NCBI GenBank assembly: GCA_035527275.1
Contig: DATLBA010000004.1
Coordinates: 1-60,718, forward strand
DNA length: 60,718 nucleotides
Direction: 5' to 3'
Source of the DNA: DATLBA01 sp035527275
GTDB lineage: Bacteria > Planctomycetota > Phycisphaerae > FEN-1346
Shown: one piece after another, positions 7,815 to 16,556 of the stretch
How positions within the stretch are numbered: the first letter of the stretch is position 1
How the letters are laid out: every line of letters starts with the position of its first letter
Translations under genes and position numbers: made by a program
Notes under the pieces: model-generated
Seen by the model: only the letters and a program-made list of their open reading frames with translations
What the model was told of the DNA's origin: nothing
Databases searched by the model: none

Positions 7815-8321
7815 TCACTGGCCGGAAGGTGACCCGGTCGCAAAGGGTTTCGCTTTTTCTCTCGACAGGATGATATCCGGCGCAACGTAGAACGGCTGCG
7901 CCTTGGTCGGCGTCGGGAGGTTGGTGGTTTTCGGCGCGTAGCCGGGCTTGCCTGCACTGGCATGGATGGCGTGGGCCAATTGCACCACGTCGAAGCCTTC
8001 CCCCAGTTCGAGTTCGTAGGTTCCATCGGTCTTGGTGATGCCGGCGGTTGCCAGGGACCTCGAGCCGAACGCCGTGGAAATTCCGGCCCGAAGCCAGAGG
8101 TGCGCCCGCGGCAGACCCTCGCCGGTTTCGGCGTCCAGCACGCGGCCGCGCAGGCAATACAGTTGGGGCTTCCGCTCCGCTTGCGGCTGGCATCCGGCCG
8201 CGAGGGCGATCAGACAGACGGCCATCAGCCATCGGGCTTGGGCCAGACGGCGAAGGCCGCTGGGAAAACGGACAGTTCGAGTGGATATAGGCACAACCCG
8301 CCCCCGGTCAGGTCTCCCCAC
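7815..8321 (-). CDS. Lipoprotein with carboxypeptidase-regulatory-like domain
   Basis: Up to 168 residues. A hydrophobic segment ending LIALAAGC is a lipobox, so the mature protein is probably lipid-anchored. After it comes LRGRVLDAETGEGLPRAHLW, then GITKTDGTYELEL, the beta-sandwich pattern of carboxypeptidase-D regulatory-like domains (a peptidase-associated or binding fold, not itself catalytic). The start is uncertain: GTG codons at 8321 and a few codons later are both possible, and the first about 20 residues look unlike a signal peptide. It is convergent with HD-GYP copy 2. Its 3' end is duplicated at 5888-6074. Confidence 0.7.
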   Translation of the reverse strand: MGRPDRGRVVPISTRTVRFPSGLRRLAQARWLMAVCLIALAAGCQPQAERKPQLYCLRGRVLDAETGEGLPRAHLWLRAGISTAFGSRSLATAGITKTDGTYELELGEGFDVVQLAHAIHASAGKPGYAPKTTNLPTPTKAQPFYVAPDIILSREKAKPFATGSPSGQ

Positions 8322-8388
8322 GCTATGCCCTGCATGGTACGAACCGAGCGTCTCGGGTCAAGCGAAAAATGCGGCCCACGGCCACGCG

Positions 8389-9990
8389 TCACTCCGCCCG
8401 CCTGGCGCGATATGCTTCGGGCGTTTCGGCAAACTTCCTCTCGACCTTGTACCGGTACTCCGGTCCCGCGTTGTAGGTGCAGAAGGGGTACAAACGGCCG
8501 TCCGGGGCGGCGTAATGGATGACACATCGCCGCGCGCGGTCCGTCTGGTAATTGTAGCGGTCCTGAAAGTGCATGCCAGCGACCATGAGGCTGCGGAAGG
8601 TCTTCTTGCCGACCTTGCCGCGGCCGACCTTCTTATCGACCATGCCGTTCAGCGTGTGGAGCCACCCGTCGAAGGTCATACCGGCCGGGGCGTGCTCGGG
8701 CCGAAAATGCCGCTTCAGCGCGAGGAAGGATCGGGCCTTTGTGAAAAGTTTGAAGCGGCTCCGCTCACCCTTCCGGGCCAGCCGCCACATCTCGTCGAGC
8801 AATCCCCTCAAGTCGAAAAACTGCGGAATCGGGACCGGCCGCCCGTCCGTGCCAACGAAAAGATAAGTTCCCAGCGAACAGTGCGGGTGACAGGACATGA
8901 TGAGGTTCGCTTCGCCGCGCACCGCCGCCACCAGCCGCGCAAACGGCTGGACGCACGACAGGGGGAACCAGTCCTCGTAGGGGTCGCCGATGCCGGTCTG
9001 ACGGGCCACGTCGTGCGCCAGGTCCGTCAGCGTGTACCGGCGGCGGAGGCGCTCGCGTGCGTCGATACGACCGGTGAACACGACGGGCTGGAAGGAGATG
9101 CCCGCGATCGTCTCGATCCGCTCGAGGGCATACCGCACGATGTCGCCGACCTGATGGTCGTTCACGCCGCGGACGATGGTGGGCACGAGGACGATCTTCA
9201 TGTCGGTGTCGGCGATGCGCTCGATGCACCGTTCCTTCTCCCGCCTGAGCGGCCGGCCGCGGGTCTTTTCCCACACCTCGTCCGTTGTGCCGTCGAACTG
9301 AAGATAGATGTCGTGGAGCCCCGCTTCGGCGCAGCGCTTGGCGAAGTCGGGCTCGCGGGCGAACCTGAGGCCGTTCGTCGCAATCTGTATGTGCGAGAAC
9401 CCCGCGTCGCGTGCCGCGCGTAAACAGTCCAGAAAGCGGGGATGGAGGGTCGGTTCGCCGCCCGAGAACTGGATCGCCCGCGCCGGCGACGGCCGCATCG
9501 CCCGGTATGTCCGCAGCATCCCGACGACCTGCTCGAGCGTCGGCTCATAGACGTAACCGGAGGCGCCCGAGTTCGCAAAGCAGATGGGGCACGCCAGGTC
9601 GCAGCGGTTCGTCAGGTCGATGTTCCCGAGAGCGGTGTTCGACGCGTGGTCCGGACACAGGCCGCATTGGAACGGGCACCGGCTGGTGGCCTCCGCGTTG
9701 GGGTTTTCGAGGCCGTCGCCGTCGGCGTAGTGAAATTCTTCGGCCTTCAGGTAAAGCCGCGCGTCGCCCCAGATAATGTCCTCGAACGGGCCGTGCTCCG
9801 GGCAGGTTTTCTCCATCCAGACCTGGCCGCCCTTTTCGGAAAGCGTGGCGGGAATCAGGCGCATGCACTCGGGACAGACCGACTCGGTTTGTTTCGGCAA
9901 GCCGCGCTTCAAGGGAGGGATGCGGCGGCCGGTCAGCGTGCGTTTCGCTTCATTGGTTTCCGAGAGGTCTTCGCCGATAGCCGGATTCAT
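8389..9990 (-). CDS. Tetraether-lipid-synthase-like (Tes / MJ0619 family) radical SAM protein
   Basis: 533 residues from ATG at 9990 (GAGGAAGG upstream). Cys pairs come in order: C39-PEC42 and C63-PEH, a rubredoxin-like site; C105-PFQ-C109-GL-C112, an extra Fe-S site; then the radical SAM triad C130-x3-C134-x2-C137 in TNRCDLACPICFAN. FSGGEPTLHP follows. Further on are SCHPHCSLGTYLFVG and a C-terminal CVIHYAAPDGRLYPFC. This arrangement is that of archaeal Tes, which couples lipid tails into membrane-spanning tetraethers, and of its bacterial homologues. By family the substrate should be a membrane lipid tail; in a bacterium a tail-to-tail coupling or a methylation are both conceivable. An in-frame start at 10044 lacks a ribosome site. 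Confidence 0.75.
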   Translation of the reverse strand: MNPAIGEDLSETNEAKRTLTGRRIPPLKRGLPKQTESVCPECMRLIPATLSEKGGQVWMEKTCPEHGPFEDIIWGDARLYLKAEEFHYADGDGLENPNAEATSRCPFQCGLCPDHASNTALGNIDLTNRCDLACPICFANSGASGYVYEPTLEQVVGMLRTYRAMRPSPARAIQFSGGEPTLHPRFLDCLRAARDAGFSHIQIATNGLRFAREPDFAKRCAEAGLHDIYLQFDGTTDEVWEKTRGRPLRREKERCIERIADTDMKIVLVPTIVRGVNDHQVGDIVRYALERIETIAGISFQPVVFTGRIDARERLRRRYTLTDLAHDVARQTGIGDPYEDWFPLSCVQPFARLVAAVRGEANLIMSCHPHCSLGTYLFVGTDGRPVPIPQFFDLRGLLDEMWRLARKGERSRFKLFTKARSFLALKRHFRPEHAPAGMTFDGWLHTLNGMVDKKVGRGKVGKKTFRSLMVAGMHFQDRYNYQTDRARRCVIHYAAPDGRLYPFCTYNAGPEYRYKVERKFAETPEAYRARRAE

Positions 9991-10014
9991 AAGCCTTCCT
10001 CTTGGAGTTGCCCC

Positions 10015-10020
10015 ATTATA
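10015..10020 (-). promoter_or_regulatory. Possible -10 element upstream of the Tes-like gene
   Basis: A perfect TATAAT on the minus strand 25 bases ahead of the ATG at 9990. The -35 position is poor (TGGCAT), so this is only suggestive. Confidence 0.3.
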
Positions 10021-10081
10021 GCGCTCGAACCGGCGACATGCCACCCTATTTATCGAGCACTAGGTATGACAACCGCCCTCA

Positions 10082-10849
10082 CTAGCCGCCGGGAATCAAC
10101 TTCACGACGAGGTTGAAAACAACATGGACGCCCGAGGCGATGCCGAACCCCCGCGTCGCAAACAGCACGGCGAGATAGACTCCCGCCGCCGTGCGGAAGA
10201 GGAACGTCGGCCACGTGAACAACTGGGGGTCGCCCAGCGTGTGGGCTCCCGCGAACAGCCCCGCCGCCACCAACACGCCCGCCACGACCGCGCCGCGGCG
10301 CTCAAGACGGAAGACGTGCTGCATGAGGAACACCAGCCCGCCAATGAGCGCCAAGCGGAAAATGAGTTCCTCGTAGATGCCGGCGCCGATGCTGGTCATG
10401 GCGGCGGCCAGCAGGCCGGAAGGCGCGTCCTCCGCCAACTCCAGCGCGCTTGGCGGGGCCGCCGACTGGAACACCCGCTGAAGCGCCACAAGCGGGACCG
10501 TCAGCATCATCGTCTCCAGCACCATCGCGGGAAGGAGGGCCAGACGGAATCGCCACGGGTCCTTGCGCGCAAGGTGCCAGGCCAATAGCGCGCCGACGAC
10601 GAGGCCGGCCGGCGCGAGCACGCCCGCCAGACCCACAAGCGCGAGCGCGCGGCGAAGCAGGAGGTCCACGCCGGCCGCCAAATCAGGACGCACCCACACC
10701 AGGCCCGCCGTGTAAAAGACCAGGAAGGGTGACAGAAAGACGAGACTCGGCCACGGCCGCGCCGCTTCCGGTGCGAAAAGAAGCCGGCCGTCGTGGCTCC
10801 GGCGACGCGCGGCGGCCGGGCGTCTTCGGGGATGCACCGATCTCACCAT
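10082..10849 (-). CDS. CPBP-family intramembrane glutamic protease (CAAX-like)
   Basis: 255 residues with about seven hydrophobic segments. The three CPBP/Abi motifs are present: YEELIFRL (EExxxR), LFAGAHTLG (FxxxH) and ASGVHVVFNLVV (HxxxN). These residues form the membrane-embedded active site of the Rce1-type proteases. Targets of bacterial members are mostly unknown. The N-terminus is Arg-rich and may start further in. The gene is divergent from the DNA glycosylase gene and follows the Tes-like gene on the same strand with a short gap, but they are not obviously one operon. Confidence 0.8.
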   Translation of the reverse strand: MVRSVHPRRRPAAARRRSHDGRLLFAPEAARPWPSLVFLSPFLVFYTAGLVWVRPDLAAGVDLLLRRALALVGLAGVLAPAGLVVGALLAWHLARKDPWRFRLALLPAMVLETMMLTVPLVALQRVFQSAAPPSALELAEDAPSGLLAAAMTSIGAGIYEELIFRLALIGGLVFLMQHVFRLERRGAVVAGVLVAAGLFAGAHTLGDPQLFTWPTFLFRTAAGVYLAVLFATRGFGIASGVHVVFNLVVKLIPGG

Positions 10850-11078
10850 GGCGGGAATCTACCAAACCCGTCGTTCCAACACTAACCCAAAAACGGGCCG
10901 CTGCGTGGCAGGAGGCGCTGCGAATGATCTTGAAAGGGACCACAAAACGGACTACGTTACGCCTGTTGCCGCATGGCGGATTGTCGGAAAGATAGCCCAG
11001 CAGGTTAGGGCAGGTCCTGCTCGTATTAGCGTCACCGAATCGGAGCCGGACACGAGGCCGGGGCCTGAAAGGGACGGT

Positions 11079-11756
11079 GTGCAGACGGGCGAAAAGATCC
11101 GCCGGTTTTACGAGGCGCTCCTTGCGGCCTACGGACCCCAGGGTTGGTGGCCCGCCGACACGCCGTTCGAGGTGGCCGTCGGCGCCGTCCTGACACAGAA
11201 CACCGCCTGGCGAAACGTCGAACGCGCCATCGCCAACCTGCGGCGCGAAGGGCTGCTGTCGCCCGAGGCGCTGGCCCGCGTGGATGCTGAACGCCTGGCC
11301 GCCTGCCTCCGTCCCGCCGGATACTTCCGCATCAAGGCCGGACGCCTGAAGAACTTCATCCGCCTGCTGACCGAGCGGTTCGGCGGCCGCCTGGAGGATT
11401 TGTTCGCCCTTTCGACTTCGGAGTTGCGCGAGACGATTCTCGGGGTTTCCGGAATCGGGCCGGAGACGGCCGACTCGATCGTTTTGTATGCGGCTCATCG
11501 GCCGGTGTTCGTCGTGGATACATACACCGCCCGCGTGCTCCATCGTCACGGTCTGGCGGAGCAGGACGCGACGTATGCGGACCTCCAGGAACTGATGCAG
11601 TCCAGCCTCCCGGACGACGTGGAGGTGTTTCAGGAATATCACGCGCTTCTGGTGGCGGTGGCGAAGCGGCACTGCAAGAAGCGGCGGCCGGTGTGTCCGG
11701 GATGCCCGCTCGAGCCCTTTTTGGAAGAAGGCCAGCCGGTCACCCCCATGTGGTGA
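11079..11756 (+). CDS. Endonuclease III-like HhH-GPD DNA glycosylase (MagIII-type)
   Basis: 225 residues from GTG at 11079 (AGGGA just upstream). The fold is clear: VLTQNTAWRNVERAI, the helix-hairpin-helix LGVSGIGPETADSI and the catalytic Asp in VVDTYTARVL. The Lys that lets Nth act as a lyase is replaced (GPETA in place of GRKTA), as in monofunctional 3-methyladenine glycosylases of the MagIII kind. The C-terminal iron-sulfur motif has only three of four cysteines (C-x6-C-x2-C, with Leu where the last Cys is expected), so the cluster may be lost or atypical. Likely role: excision of alkylated bases. The open frame extends upstream to 10848 but that part has no homology-like features. Confidence 0.8.
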   Translation: MQTGEKIRRFYEALLAAYGPQGWWPADTPFEVAVGAVLTQNTAWRNVERAIANLRREGLLSPEALARVDAERLAACLRPAGYFRIKAGRLKNFIRLLTERFGGRLEDLFALSTSELRETILGVSGIGPETADSIVLYAAHRPVFVVDTYTARVLHRHGLAEQDATYADLQELMQSSLPDDVEVFQEYHALLVAVAKRHCKKRRPVCPGCPLEPFLEEGQPVTPMW

Positions 11757-11778
11757 CGCGGCCGGTCTTCCTCGCGCC

Positions 11779-12945
11779 CTACGCCTTTTCGGGCGTTTGC
11801 TCGGCCTGGCGGAGGCGGGGGGAGGTCGGCTTCGCCGCACTGCCCACCAGCCGAGCCGCTGCGGCCAGTTCGAGCCGGCTCTTCGGGTCGTCGGCCAGGA
11901 GCGGACGACTCGGCCCGCGCAGTTCCCGACGCACCGCGAAGCGGGTCTCCGGATTAATTTCGTGCCAAGCGCACACACCGTTGCGGCCCCGGCGCTTGGT
12001 CTCGTAGAGCGCCTGGTCCGCCAGGAAAACCAAAAGTTCCGGGCTGACGACCTCGGCATCGTCCGGATACGTTGCTGTGCCCAGACTGAGCGCCACCCGG
12101 ACCGATTTTCCTTTGCACTGGAATCGGTGCTTGCGGCAGGCGGCGAGGACTCGTCGGGCGAGGGCGGCGACCTCCTTGTGGCCGGCCCGCGGACAGACGA
12201 GGGCAAACTCGTCGCCCGCATACCGGGCCACCAGGTCCGACTCGCGGGCGCACTTTTTCAAAATCACCGCCACGTCCTTCAACACCATGTCCCCAAACGG
12301 GTGGCCATACTCATCGTTGATGCGCTTGAAGTAGTCAATGTCTGCAATAAGCATCGAAAGTTGATGGCCGTAGCGCCGGCTGATCTTGAACTCCGTTTTC
12401 AGCCACTCCATCAGATACCGATAGTTGTAGAGCGCCGTCAGGCCGTCCGTGATGCTGCGGACCTTCAGGTCGCGGTTGTCCTCGCGCAGTTGCTTCAAGA
12501 GGGCGTTCTCTCTGGCCAGGGTCTTTTCCAACTCGAGTCGGACCTGGCCGAGTTGATCGTACGCGCTCTTCAGGCGCAGCAGCGCGTGCACGCGGTGGCG
12601 GATGGTTTCCTGGTCGAACGGCGGCCCGAGGACATCGTCAATGTCGTTTTCCCTGAGGGTCAGGCGCTGGCGCGCCGAGGGTGCCTTGGGAGAGACCAGG
12701 AGCACCGGCAGATAGTGATGGCGGTGGAGACTCTTCAGGACCCGGGCCGTTTCAACCGGGTTGAAGTTGCCGCCACACTCGCCGAGGACGGCCAGATCAA
12801 TCTTCTCGCTCTTGACGGCGGCCATGGCCGTCAGGCAATCCTCGGCCGTTTCCACACTCACCCCCAGGGCCTCGAGGATATGGCGGATTTGGGCGACACC
12901 CTCCTCCTCAGCGCCGATTACCAGGACACTGGCTCCAACAGTCAT
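11779..12945 (-). CDS. Response-regulator-like diguanylate cyclase (GGDEF)
   Basis: 388 residues. The N-terminal about 120 residues have a CheY-like fold, but the phospho-acceptor position reads DLAVLGECGG, so the expected Asp is Gly; this receiver is probably not phosphorylated in the usual way. A coiled-coil linker (LRLKSAYDQLGQVRLELEKT) leads to a GGDEF domain with DIDYFKRINDEYGH and the signature YAGDEF. RESD lies five residues before the signature, fitting the RxxD product-inhibition site. It should make cyclic di-GMP, matching the HD-GYP phosphodiesterase at 3515-5350. The C-terminal about 50 residues are a polar tail. Confidence 0.88.
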   Translation of the reverse strand: MTVGASVLVIGAEEEGVAQIRHILEALGVSVETAEDCLTAMAAVKSEKIDLAVLGECGGNFNPVETARVLKSLHRHHYLPVLLVSPKAPSARQRLTLRENDIDDVLGPPFDQETIRHRVHALLRLKSAYDQLGQVRLELEKTLARENALLKQLREDNRDLKVRSITDGLTALYNYRYLMEWLKTEFKISRRYGHQLSMLIADIDYFKRINDEYGHPFGDMVLKDVAVILKKCARESDLVARYAGDEFALVCPRAGHKEVAALARRVLAACRKHRFQCKGKSVRVALSLGTATYPDDAEVVSPELLVFLADQALYETKRRGRNGVCAWHEINPETRFAVRRELRGPSRPLLADDPKSRLELAAAARLVGSAAKPTSPRLRQAEQTPEKA

Positions 12946-13158
12946 GTGACCTCCTCTCTTCGGTGCCAGCCCCCTCTCCTGGCCGCTTCCATTAGAAAGA
13001 ATAGGGCCAACGGGGGGCGCGGCAACTGTGGACGATGGGAGGGCGACGTGGAGGCGGTCTAAGTGCTTTGTAAATAGGGACTTAGGGCCGGATGGGGGGC
13101 CGGGCTGCGCGCGCCGGCGCTTGCGCGCACCGGCCGGAATCCGACCGAAAAAAGACCG

Positions 13159-13752
13159 TCATTCCGCGCCTGCCGCCAGCAGTTTCGAGCCCGTCCGGAT
13201 ATAGCCGAGCCAGGAAACCAGACCGAGGGCGACCGTTACCCCCCAGAGGATTCGCAGGCTCCACCATGTCAGATCCGGCGCCCCCGCCACGAGGTCCGGC
13301 GTCGCGAGCGTAAAGAGAATCGACACGAACTGCATCACGGTCGCCGCTTTGCCGGTCAGGCTTGGCATCGCCTGGAACATGCCTACCAGCAGGAAGACGA
13401 TGACAGTCCCGAGCAGTATGAACAGGTCCCGCGAAACCAGGGCCACGGCCGCCCACGTCGGAACGCCCAGATCCGGATACCGGCTCGAGAGAACGCCCTC
13501 GATGCTCATCGTCACCAGGGCACTGATCATCAGGGCCTTGTCGGCCAGCGGGTCGAGGATCGAGCCGATGCGCGTCACCGACCCTGTCCGCCGCGCGATG
13601 ATTCCGTCCGCCGCGTCGCAAATGCCGATGATTACCGCCAGACCCATCGCGGCATACCGGTAGGCGGGATCGCCTGCCGCGTTCAAGAGAAGCAGAACAA
13701 ACACCGGCACCATCAGCAGGCGAAGCACCGTGATGCGGTTCGGCCACGACAT
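13159..13752 (-). CDS. CDP-alcohol phosphatidyltransferase (PgsA-like)
   Basis: 197 residues with about five membrane helices. The CDP-alcohol phosphatidyltransferase motif is complete: DAADGIIARRTGSVTRIGSI followed by LDPLADK (D-x2-D-G-x2-A-R-x8-G-x3-D-x3-D). Such enzymes join CDP-diacylglycerol to glycerol-3-phosphate, or to another alcohol such as PG or inositol phosphate. A second, better PgsA candidate next to rimO is at 34436, so this copy may make a different phospholipid (for example cardiolipin). The start MSWPNRITVLR at 13752 is the family-typical N-terminus, with AGGGG 7 bases upstream. Confidence 0.8.
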   Translation of the reverse strand: MSWPNRITVLRLLMVPVFVLLLLNAAGDPAYRYAAMGLAVIIGICDAADGIIARRTGSVTRIGSILDPLADKALMISALVTMSIEGVLSSRYPDLGVPTWAAVALVSRDLFILLGTVIVFLLVGMFQAMPSLTGKAATVMQFVSILFTLATPDLVAGAPDLTWWSLRILWGVTVALGLVSWLGYIRTGSKLLAAGAE

Positions 13753-13952
13753 GACGCGCCCCTGAGGAGGATTCCGTAGTGGCAAGATAAAGTTACGTCC
13801 CCCCTCCGGAGGTGTCAACATTTTTGCGCGGGCGGCCTCCGCGTGGTCACACCCGCCCTTTGCCGGCAAAGGTTGAAGGTTGGACATCCCATCCGCGCGG
13901 TGGTAAACTGTTCTTTCGGGGCCGGCGCGACGGACGCATGGGAGGTTCACGA

Positions 13953-15362
13953 ATGGCGGCTACGAAAACCCGTACCGAACGCGACGCGCTTGGGCCGGTC
14001 GAGGTCCCGGCGGACGCCTACTGGGGCGCGCAAACCCAGCGGGCCGTCGGGAACTTCCCCGTCTCCGGTCTGCGGGCGCATCCCGCGCTCATCCGGGCCT
14101 ACTGCATGGTGAAACTCGCCGCCGCCCGCACCAACTGCCGCCTCTCGAAACTCGACTCGAAACTCTCCGCCGCCATCGAAAAGGCGTGCGAGGAAGTCCT
14201 CGCCGGCGCGCTCCTCGACCAGTGGGTCGTGGACGTTTATCAGGCCGGGGCCGGCACCAGTTTCAATATGAACACGAATGAGGTCCTCGCGAACCGCGCG
14301 AACGAAATCCTCGGCGCCCCCCTCGGGTCCTACCAGTTCGTCCACCCCAACGACCACGTTAACATGAGCCAATCAACCAATGACTCTTTTCCCACGGCGA
14401 TGCACGTGGCGGCGCTGCTCGTCGGCGCGGAAGTCGCCGACGAGCTCTGGGGGTTGGCCGACGCGCTTGCCGAAAAGGGCCGCCAGTTCGATTCAATCAT
14501 CAAGAGCGGCCGGACGCACCTTCAGGACGCCGTGCCCGTCCGCCTCGGCCAGGAGTTCGCCGCCTACGGGCTGGCGATTCGCCGCGCAGCAGAGCGGCTC
14601 GCTGAGGCGCTCGGCGCCTGCGGGGAACTTCCCCTTGGCGGCTCCGCCACGGGGACGGGCCTCAACACGCACCCGCAGTATGCCGCCATGGTCGCCGGAG
14701 ACTTGTCGGAAATCTCCGGGTTGGATTTGCGCCCGGCCGAGAACCTGCACTTGGCGATGCAGTCGATGGCCCCGGTCGCCGGCGTCAGCGCTGCGCTTCG
14801 GAACCTGGCGCTGGAACTTGTGCGCATCGCGAACGACCTGCGCTTGCTCTCGAGCGGCCCTCGGACGGGCCTCGCCGAAATCCGCCTCCCGGCCGTCCAG
14901 CCCGGCTCCAGCATCATGCCCGGCAAAGTCAACCCCGTCATGGCGGAGTGCTTGAATATGATCGCCATGCAGGTCATCGGCAACGACACCGCCGTGGCGC
15001 TGGCGGTGCAGGCGGGCCAGTTGGAACTGAACGTGATGATGCCCCTCATGGCCCACAACGTCCTGGGGAGCATGGAAATCTTGAAAAACTTTCTGCCGGT
15101 CTTCACGGAGCGGTGCGTCAAGGGAATCGAAGCCGACGCCGACCGATGCCGGGCGTACTTCGAATCGTCGGTCGGTCTGGCGACGATCCTTAATCAGCAC
15201 GTCGGCTACGAGAAGGCGGCCGAGGCGGCCAAGGAGGCCGCCGCGACCGGAAAAACCCTCCGAGAACTCATCTTGGAGCGGGGCCTGATGACGGCGGCCG
15301 AACTCGACGCCGCCCTCGACCCGCGCCGCGTGACCGAACCGAACGACCCGACGCAAGCCTGA
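13953..15362 (+). CDS. aspA: Aspartate ammonia-lyase / class II fumarase family enzyme (probably aspartase)
   Basis: 469 residues. The superfamily signature GSSIMPGKVNPVMAE is present, along with PNDHVNMSQSTNDSFPTAMH and SGRTHLQDAVPVRLGQEF. VYQAGAGTSFNMNTNEVLAN, LELNVMMPLM and the tail TGKTLRELILERGLMTAAEL look more like aspartate ammonia-lyase (aspartate to fumarate plus ammonia) than fumarase C; a fumarase cannot be excluded. GGGAGG lies 7 bases before the ATG at 13953, so that start is used. Divergent from pgsA-like with a 200-base gap. Confidence 0.8.
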   Translation: MAATKTRTERDALGPVEVPADAYWGAQTQRAVGNFPVSGLRAHPALIRAYCMVKLAAARTNCRLSKLDSKLSAAIEKACEEVLAGALLDQWVVDVYQAGAGTSFNMNTNEVLANRANEILGAPLGSYQFVHPNDHVNMSQSTNDSFPTAMHVAALLVGAEVADELWGLADALAEKGRQFDSIIKSGRTHLQDAVPVRLGQEFAAYGLAIRRAAERLAEALGACGELPLGGSATGTGLNTHPQYAAMVAGDLSEISGLDLRPAENLHLAMQSMAPVAGVSAALRNLALELVRIANDLRLLSSGPRTGLAEIRLPAVQPGSSIMPGKVNPVMAECLNMIAMQVIGNDTAVALAVQAGQLELNVMMPLMAHNVLGSMEILKNFLPVFTERCVKGIEADADRCRAYFESSVGLATILNQHVGYEKAAEAAKEAAATGKTLRELILERGLMTAAELDAALDPRRVTEPNDPTQA

Positions 15363-15435
15363 GCGCGGGGCAGGGCGGCTTGAAGGCACTGCGACTTCAT
15401 TATTCTGGGTACGCACATATCTCAAGGGGATGGCC

Positions 15436-16308
15436 ATGCTCGTTCGCGAACCGATTGTGGCCGGCCAGTTCTATCCGGCCGGCCGCGACGCCTGCGTTGA
15501 AATGATCGAGTCGCTCCGCCCAGGGAAACTACCCGAAGACCTGCCCGATCGTCCTGTGGCCGGCGTTGTGCCTCACGCCGGCTGGGTCTTCTCCGGCGCG
15601 ACGGCGCTGGCCGTGCTTGAGGCGATCCGGCAAGGCCGAACTCCGAAAACGTTCGTCCTCTTCGGGGCGGTCCACGGGCCGATTCGCGCAAGCGCCGTCT
15701 TCAGTTCAGGCGGGTGGCGGACGCCGCTCGGCCTGGCCGAGGTGGACGAGCGCCTCGCCGGCGAGGTCCTCGCACGGAGCGAGGGACTTGTGGCCGACGC
15801 GCCGCACGCCCACGAGGCGGAACACAGCATCGAGGTCCAGGTGCCGTTCATCCAGTACCTCTTTCCTGAAGCGCGAATCCTTCCGATTGCCGTCCTGCCG
15901 GACGAGCACGCCACCGAAATCGGCCGCATCGTCGGCCGGACTGTCGGCAGCCTGGACGCCGACGCCGTCTGCCTCGGCTCGACGGACCTGACGCATTACG
16001 GCCCGGCGTACGGGTTCACGCCGAAGGGTCTGGGCGAGGAGGCGCTTCGGTGGATGCGCGAAGAAAACGACCGCCGCATGGTGGACCTGATGCTGCGGCT
16101 CGACGCCGAGGCCGCGGTGCCGGAAGCCGAGACCCGCGCCAACGCCTGCGGCGCGGGCGCCGTTGCGGCCACCCTGGCTGCCGCGCGCGAACTTGGCGCT
16201 TCCTGTGGCCGCCTCGTCCACTACACCACGTCGTGCGACGTGATGCGCGAACGGATGGGCTCTCAAGGGATGGACGCCGCCGTCGGCTATGCCGGCGTCG
16301 TCTTTTAA
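15436..16308 (+). CDS. MEMO1-family protein (AmmeMemoRadiSam system protein B)
   Basis: 290 residues. MEMO features: REPIVAGQFYPAG at the N-terminus, VPHAGWVFSGATAL, HEAEHSIEVQVPFIQYL, GSTDLTHYG and RANACGAGAVAATL. The His/Asp/Cys residues line the pocket that binds a metal in MEMO and in related extradiol-dioxygenase-fold proteins. In many prokaryotes it pairs with an AMMECR1 protein and a radical SAM enzyme; neither partner is adjacent here. The biochemical role is unknown. AAGGGG is immediately before an ATG at 15430 and 6 bases before the ATG at 15436; the latter has the more usual spacing. Confidence 0.85.
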   Translation: MLVREPIVAGQFYPAGRDACVEMIESLRPGKLPEDLPDRPVAGVVPHAGWVFSGATALAVLEAIRQGRTPKTFVLFGAVHGPIRASAVFSSGGWRTPLGLAEVDERLAGEVLARSEGLVADAPHAHEAEHSIEVQVPFIQYLFPEARILPIAVLPDEHATEIGRIVGRTVGSLDADAVCLGSTDLTHYGPAYGFTPKGLGEEALRWMREENDRRMVDLMLRLDAEAAVPEAETRANACGAGAVAATLAAARELGASCGRLVHYTTSCDVMRERMGSQGMDAAVGYAGVVF

Positions 16309-16358
16309 TCCGGCCCAGGGGCGGGGCACTTAAAGGCACTCTGAAAATCGCCGAAGGG

Positions 16359-16556
16359 GTGAACTTGGGGCCCACAAACTTCCGTGATAATCAATTTGGT
16401 CTCCTCATACTAAAGGCCTGCTTTGCAAAGCAAGGTGGGTGGGAAAAGACGGCTTCCTCTGTTGCTAGGGAGAAGGGGGCGGTTTACTTGGGGAGTGGTC
16501 TTGAAATGATCCACTGGCTCTCCGGGGTTTATGAGACAGTGGGGAGGGCGCAATGA
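16359..16556 (+). CDS. Possible small protein of unknown function in low-GC patch
   Basis: 65 codons from GTG. GC is about 50% here, clearly below the surroundings, and codon choice lacks the usual C/G third positions. The translation (…FGLLILKACFAKQGGWEKTA…) has no recognised family. Its stop overlaps the start of the following interrupted gene as ATGA, which is the only positive evidence for translation. It may be a relic. Confidence 0.25.
   Translation: MNLGPTNFRDNQFGLLILKACFAKQGGWEKTASSVAREKGAVYLGSGLEMIHWLSGVYETVGRAQ
16419..16432. repeat. Perfect 14-base palindrome
   Basis: TGCTTTGCAAAGCA is its own reverse complement. It lies in the low-GC patch upstream of rho and could be an operator or hairpin; no partner site was found. 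Confidence 0.45.

Noticed and set aside
10683..12221. 512-codon minus-strand open frame over the glycosylase and GGDEF genes
   Set aside because: Overlaps two supported genes in different frames, with no recognisable motif.
15436..16308. Complete AmmeMemoRadiSam operon
   Set aside because: Only the MEMO protein is present; no AMMECR1 gene is nearby and the radical SAM genes of the window are of other types and far away.
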